From NCBI GenBank assembly GCA_013151235.1, contig JAADIO010000024.1:1-32452 (forward strand): DNA of 32,452 bases. Reading direction: 5' to 3'. Shown piece by piece: positions 29,712 through 32,452 of this stretch (the first letter of the stretch is position 1; each line of letters opens with the position of its first letter). A program made the translations under genes and the position numbers. Source of the stretch: Deltaproteobacteria bacterium (lineage in GTDB: Bacteria > CG2-30-53-67). The notes under the pieces were generated by a model. It saw only the letters and a list, made by a program, of their open reading frames with translations, was not told the origin of the DNA and ran no database searches.

Positions 29712-31337
29712 ATGAAAACGATCAGTATGGAAATGCTGGTCCCAGCAGCATCGCAGGCAGGGCCGCCGGAGGCCGCTGCGGCGCCGGAACAGGGTTCCTC
29801 CTTTCGGAAAACGTTTGCATCTGTACGGGAGAAAGCCGGAATCGGGAAGAACGCGTCCACGGTTCGCGCCCACGTGCATCGAGACGATAAAACCGCCCGG
29901 CAGTCGAACCATGCAAGAAAAACCGGTGGGAAGAGAGAGAATGCCGTTCATGCAGAGGGAGAAACCGGGAATGCCGGGACATCAGGGAAGGTGCATGCCC
30001 AGGAAGGGAAACAAGCGAAATCCTCCGGAGATTCAGCGACCGGGGGAAAACCCCGTGCGAAGAAAGGGCACGCAATGAAGGCCTCGGACAAAGTTCCGGG
30101 AGGCAATGTTCCTGTTGCGGCTTGCCCGGTCCGGGCGGTTCTCGGGAGCCGGATTCCCCGGCCGGAGATCCCGCTCCTTCCGGGGTCTGAGAAAAATCCT
30201 GTTGAAACTACGGCACGTTCGGGAAGCCCGCCGGGCGAAGAAAATGACGATATGAAGATCCCGGTTTCTGTAAAGAGTGTTTCTCTTCGCTTGTTGGAAG
30301 AAGAGAAGACGGCCGGGATAAAGGAAAGGCACACGGCATCGAAAATCGAAACGGCGGAGGTCCGGACAGAGAACCTGCAAAAGGAATCTCTTCCGCTCTC
30401 TGCGGCACATTCCCCTGGGACCGGAAAGAAGGACCTTCCGATTCCGAAGGTGGTACCGGCCTCCGGAAAGGACCCGGTTCGGCATGACAGTCTTTCTCCG
30501 GTTCGCCCTCTTTCCGCAGATAAGGTGTCGGAGGTTTCGGGAGTTTTTAAGGGGACCCTCCGAACGCCGGGGAATACGACGGTCCGTACGGAGGCGGGAA
30601 ATCTTCTCTTCTCCGAAAACCGGAAGTTTTCCTCTACGCAACGGCGGAAAACTCCCTTGACGAAAAAGGTGTCATCAACGGGGATGCCGCCGCTGTCCGA
30701 CAAAGTGGTCCTTCTCAATGGAGCAAAGCCGGTCCAGCGAAAGGATTCCGGATCTTTGTGGTTTTCGGAGGCCTTCGCGGAAACACCGACGCAGCATTTC
30801 TTCTCTTCCGGGGGAGCGCTTTCCACAGCAGGTCCCGGAAAGAGTCCGGCCGTCGTTGTTCCGGACTTCGGCAAACAGTTGACTCCGGGTCTCCTCGCGC
30901 AGGTGCAGTCACAACTGCATCGGATGGCCCTGCGGGGCAGAGAGAAAATCACCCTTCATCTTCATCCGGATGTGTTAGGAAAACTAAAGATGAATATCTC
31001 TTTGCAGAACCATCATCTTGTTGCGGAGGTGACGACCGATTCATCAATGACCCGGGAGATTCTTTCCAGTCATGTGCATACCCTGAAAGCGGCTCTCCTT
31101 GATCAGGGGATTCGGCTGGATCGATTCGATGTACAGCTTCAGGATCACACTGCCGACGGAGGGTACCGTCAGTCCGGTCATGCTTTCCGGGAACAGACCC
31201 GGCAGCAGCGTCAGGAACGAGGCTACCCCGGGGCCTTCCCTCCGGAGGAGATCCCGGTGGCTTCAGGGATCTCAGAGGTCTCATCGGGCAGACCTCCGAG
31301 GGGGGCCTTGAGTTCTGAAATTAACCTGTTTGTTTGA
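29712..31337 (+). CDS. fliK: Flagellar hook-length control protein FliK
   Basis: A 541-residue FliK, long but within range. The first two thirds are low-complexity, rich in Lys, Ser, Pro, Glu and Gly and apparently disordered, as expected for the molecular-ruler part that is exported during hook growth. The C-terminal Flg_hook domain (about 385-475) has LTPGLLAQVQSQLHRMALRG, the LxLxPxxLGxLxxxIxxxxxxLxAxxxxxxxxxRExL pattern, and LLDQGIRLDRFDVQL. This domain switches the export gate from hook to filament substrates. It is co-transcribed with flgD, which starts 18 bases later. Confidence 0.9.
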   Translation: MKTISMEMLVPAASQAGPPEAAAAPEQGSSFRKTFASVREKAGIGKNASTVRAHVHRDDKTARQSNHARKTGGKRENAVHAEGETGNAGTSGKVHAQEGKQAKSSGDSATGGKPRAKKGHAMKASDKVPGGNVPVAACPVRAVLGSRIPRPEIPLLPGSEKNPVETTARSGSPPGEENDDMKIPVSVKSVSLRLLEEEKTAGIKERHTASKIETAEVRTENLQKESLPLSAAHSPGTGKKDLPIPKVVPASGKDPVRHDSLSPVRPLSADKVSEVSGVFKGTLRTPGNTTVRTEAGNLLFSENRKFSSTQRRKTPLTKKVSSTGMPPLSDKVVLLNGAKPVQRKDSGSLWFSEAFAETPTQHFFSSGGALSTAGPGKSPAVVVPDFGKQLTPGLLAQVQSQLHRMALRGREKITLHLHPDVLGKLKMNISLQNHHLVAEVTTDSSMTREILSSHVHTLKAALLDQGIRLDRFDVQLQDHTADGGYRQSGHAFREQTRQQRQERGYPGAFPPEEIPVASGISEVSSGRPPRGALSSEINLFV

Positions 31338-31339
31338 AG

Positions 31340-31351
31340 GAAAGGAGGTGA
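31340..31351 (+). promoter_or_regulatory. Extended Shine-Dalgarno of flgD
   Basis: GAAAGGAGGTGA offers 12 continuous pairs to a 16S 3' end of TCACCTCCTTTC, with GGAGG seven bases before the ATG at 31356. Confidence 0.82.
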
Positions 31352-31355
31352 AGCG

Positions 31356-32015
31356 ATGTTGAATTCAGTCAGTTCGGATTCAAATATTCTTTCGTCGGTT
31401 TCTACGAATGGAAAGGAGGAAGCGACACTGGAGAAGGATCAGTTTCTGAAGATTCTGGTCGCACAGATGAAGTACCAGGATCCGATGAACCCGGTTCAAG
31501 GGACGGACTTTACCAATCAGCTTGCTCAGTTCTCGAGTCTGGAGCAGCTCATCCAGGTGAATTCCAACCTGGGATCGGTCCAGTCCGGTCAGAAGGAGCT
31601 GGGAGAATTGTCGATGTCGAACTATCTCGGGAAGCATGTTTTAAGCAAAGGCTCCGAAATTTCCGTTACGGATGGGACGCCGGCTGCGGCAAGCTATGAT
31701 TTGCAGGGGACTGCGGCAAGCGGGACCCTTACGGTGTTTGATGAGGAAGGTTCCATCGTCCGGATTATCGACCTGGGGAAGAAGGCTCCCGGACGCTACG
31801 ATGTCACTTGGGATGGGAAAGACATGCAGGGGAATCTCGTATCCGATGGGATGTACCGTTTTCAGACCGACTTCTATGATGCAGAGGGAGGCTATGTGTC
31901 TTCCGAAAGTTATCAGACCGGAAAGGTCCAGCGAATCATCTTTCAGGACGGCGTAGCCTCTTTTGATCTCGGCAATACGCAGGTTCCGGTGGAAAGTGTG
32001 GTCGAGGTCTACTGA
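31356..32015 (+). CDS. flgD: Flagellar hook capping protein FlgD
   Basis: A 219-residue hook cap protein. The N-terminal domain has KDQFLKILVAQMKYQDPMNP and GTDFTNQLAQFSSLEQL (about 26-70), the strict FlgD signature. The C-terminal part carries the FlgD Ig-like/Tudor fold (GTLTVFDEEGSIVRIIDLG, then DVTWDGKDMQGNLVSDGMYR). FlgD sits at the tip of the growing hook and allows FlgE to polymerise; it is lost when the hook is complete. The start is fixed by the strong ribosome site upstream. It is followed by a 51-base gap and a flagellar operon protein, as in Bacillus-like and deltaproteobacterial operons. Confidence 0.97.
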   Translation: MLNSVSSDSNILSSVSTNGKEEATLEKDQFLKILVAQMKYQDPMNPVQGTDFTNQLAQFSSLEQLIQVNSNLGSVQSGQKELGELSMSNYLGKHVLSKGSEISVTDGTPAAASYDLQGTAASGTLTVFDEEGSIVRIIDLGKKAPGRYDVTWDGKDMQGNLVSDGMYRFQTDFYDAEGGYVSSESYQTGKVQRIIFQDGVASFDLGNTQVPVESVVEVY

Positions 32016-32066
32016 GAGGATTTAATCCCAGGCGTGAACGAAGCCGTTATTCCAAGAGGCAATCCA

Positions 32067-32452
32067 ATGATTGACAGACTTTTACAGCATCCGTCTTCGG
32101 TATCCCGGGCTGGGGCGGATCGAGTGACACGGACCGGGAATCCCATGCCTCCGGCAAAGGGGGCGGGTACGGCGCCGTCGGGAAGTCCTTTTGATGCCGC
32201 TTTGCAAAAGGCAATCGGAAGCCGGGAAATTCGTTTTTCCCGTCATGCCATGGACCGGATGAACCGTCGTAATATCAACCTTGATCCCAGTGAGATGGCC
32301 CGGCTGGAAGGTGCCATCGATCGTGCGGAGAAGTCCGGGATGAAGGAGTCGCTGGTCATTTTCGATCAGAATGCGCTGATCGTGAGTGTTCCCAACCGGA
32401 CGGTCATTACCGCCATGGACCGATCGTCGATGCAGGACAATCTGGTAACCCA
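32067..32452 (+). CDS. Flagellar operon protein (TIGR02530/flg_new family), 3' truncated by window edge
   Basis: Open from ATG 32067 to the end of the window (128 codons) with no stop codon. The first 45 residues are low-complexity. Residues 53-128 match the small flagellar operon protein family found between flgD and flgE: REIRFSRHAMDRMNRRNINL, then ESLVIFDQNALIVSVPNRTV followed by ITAMDRSSM. Its biochemical role is not established. AAGAGG lies six bases before the ATG. Family proteins are about 120-140 residues, so only the last few residues should be missing. The next gene outside the window is expected to be flgE. Confidence 0.88.
   Translation, partial: MIDRLLQHPSSVSRAGADRVTRTGNPMPPAKGAGTAPSGSPFDAALQKAIGSREIRFSRHAMDRMNRRNINLDPSEMARLEGAIDRAEKSGMKESLVIFDQNALIVSVPNRTVITAMDRSSMQDNLVT

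Noticed and set aside
29948-30952. A 334-codon minus-strand frame opposite fliK
   Set aside because: The fliK low-complexity region lacks stop codons in several frames. The plus-strand frame has a strong ribosome site and the conserved Flg_hook domain.

Overview
The window reads as a chromosomal segment of a motile Gram-negative bacterium. It carries a Wzx/Wzy-type surface polysaccharide cluster and a long flagellar operon preceded by sigma-54-type regulators. The order flgB-flgC-fliE-fliF-fliG-fliH-fliI-fliJ-motE-like-fliK-flgD plus a flagellar operon protein, with NtrC-type response regulators and cytoplasmic kinases, fits the former Deltaproteobacteria, Nitrospirota or relatives. No rRNA or other phylogenetic marker is present, so the phylum is an inference.

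Region 1 (1-9290) is surface glycan synthesis. A 5'-truncated GT4 glycosyltransferase on + converges with a tight minus-strand operon, transcribed right to left: Wzx-like flippase, sulfotransferase, O-antigen polymerase/ligase, sulfotransferase, glycosyltransferase, sulfotransferase, GT4 and GT2 glycosyltransferase. Three different sulfotransferases predict a multiply sulfated polysaccharide or O-antigen. This block looks more AT-rich than the flagellar half.

Region 2 (9291-12026) is an accessory island. It holds a minus-strand MNT nucleotidyltransferase/HEPN pair and a plus-strand mazEF pair, separated and flanked by copies of an intergenic repeat (shared core AGGGGTC(AAG)TCTGCT) and by palindromic repeats of the kind that translate as PEPVEG. 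Each toxin-antitoxin pair has a recognisable sigma-70 promoter whose -10 box overlaps or abuts a small inverted repeat.

Region 3 (12027-17244) is a three-gene phosphorelay module: a GAF/PAS histidine kinase, a receiver-PAS-histidine kinase hybrid and an NtrC-type sigma-54 activator. Region 4 (17245-22453) starts with a sigma-54 promoter (17450-17466) and encodes an exported TPR protein, a FleS/FlrB-like soluble kinase and a FleR/FlrC-like activator. Region 5 (22454-32452) starts with a second sigma-54 promoter (22617-22633) and holds the basal-body, export, hook-length and hook-cap genes, running off the right edge inside a flagellar operon protein.

The layout suggests a two-tier cascade. 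The first activator lies directly upstream of the promoter of the TPR-fleSR unit, and the FleR-like activator lies directly upstream of the flgB promoter. Two unusual sequence structures accompany this: a pair of interleaved inverted repeats upstream of the first sigma-54 promoter, and exceptionally long Shine-Dalgarno sequences in front of fliK and flgD.
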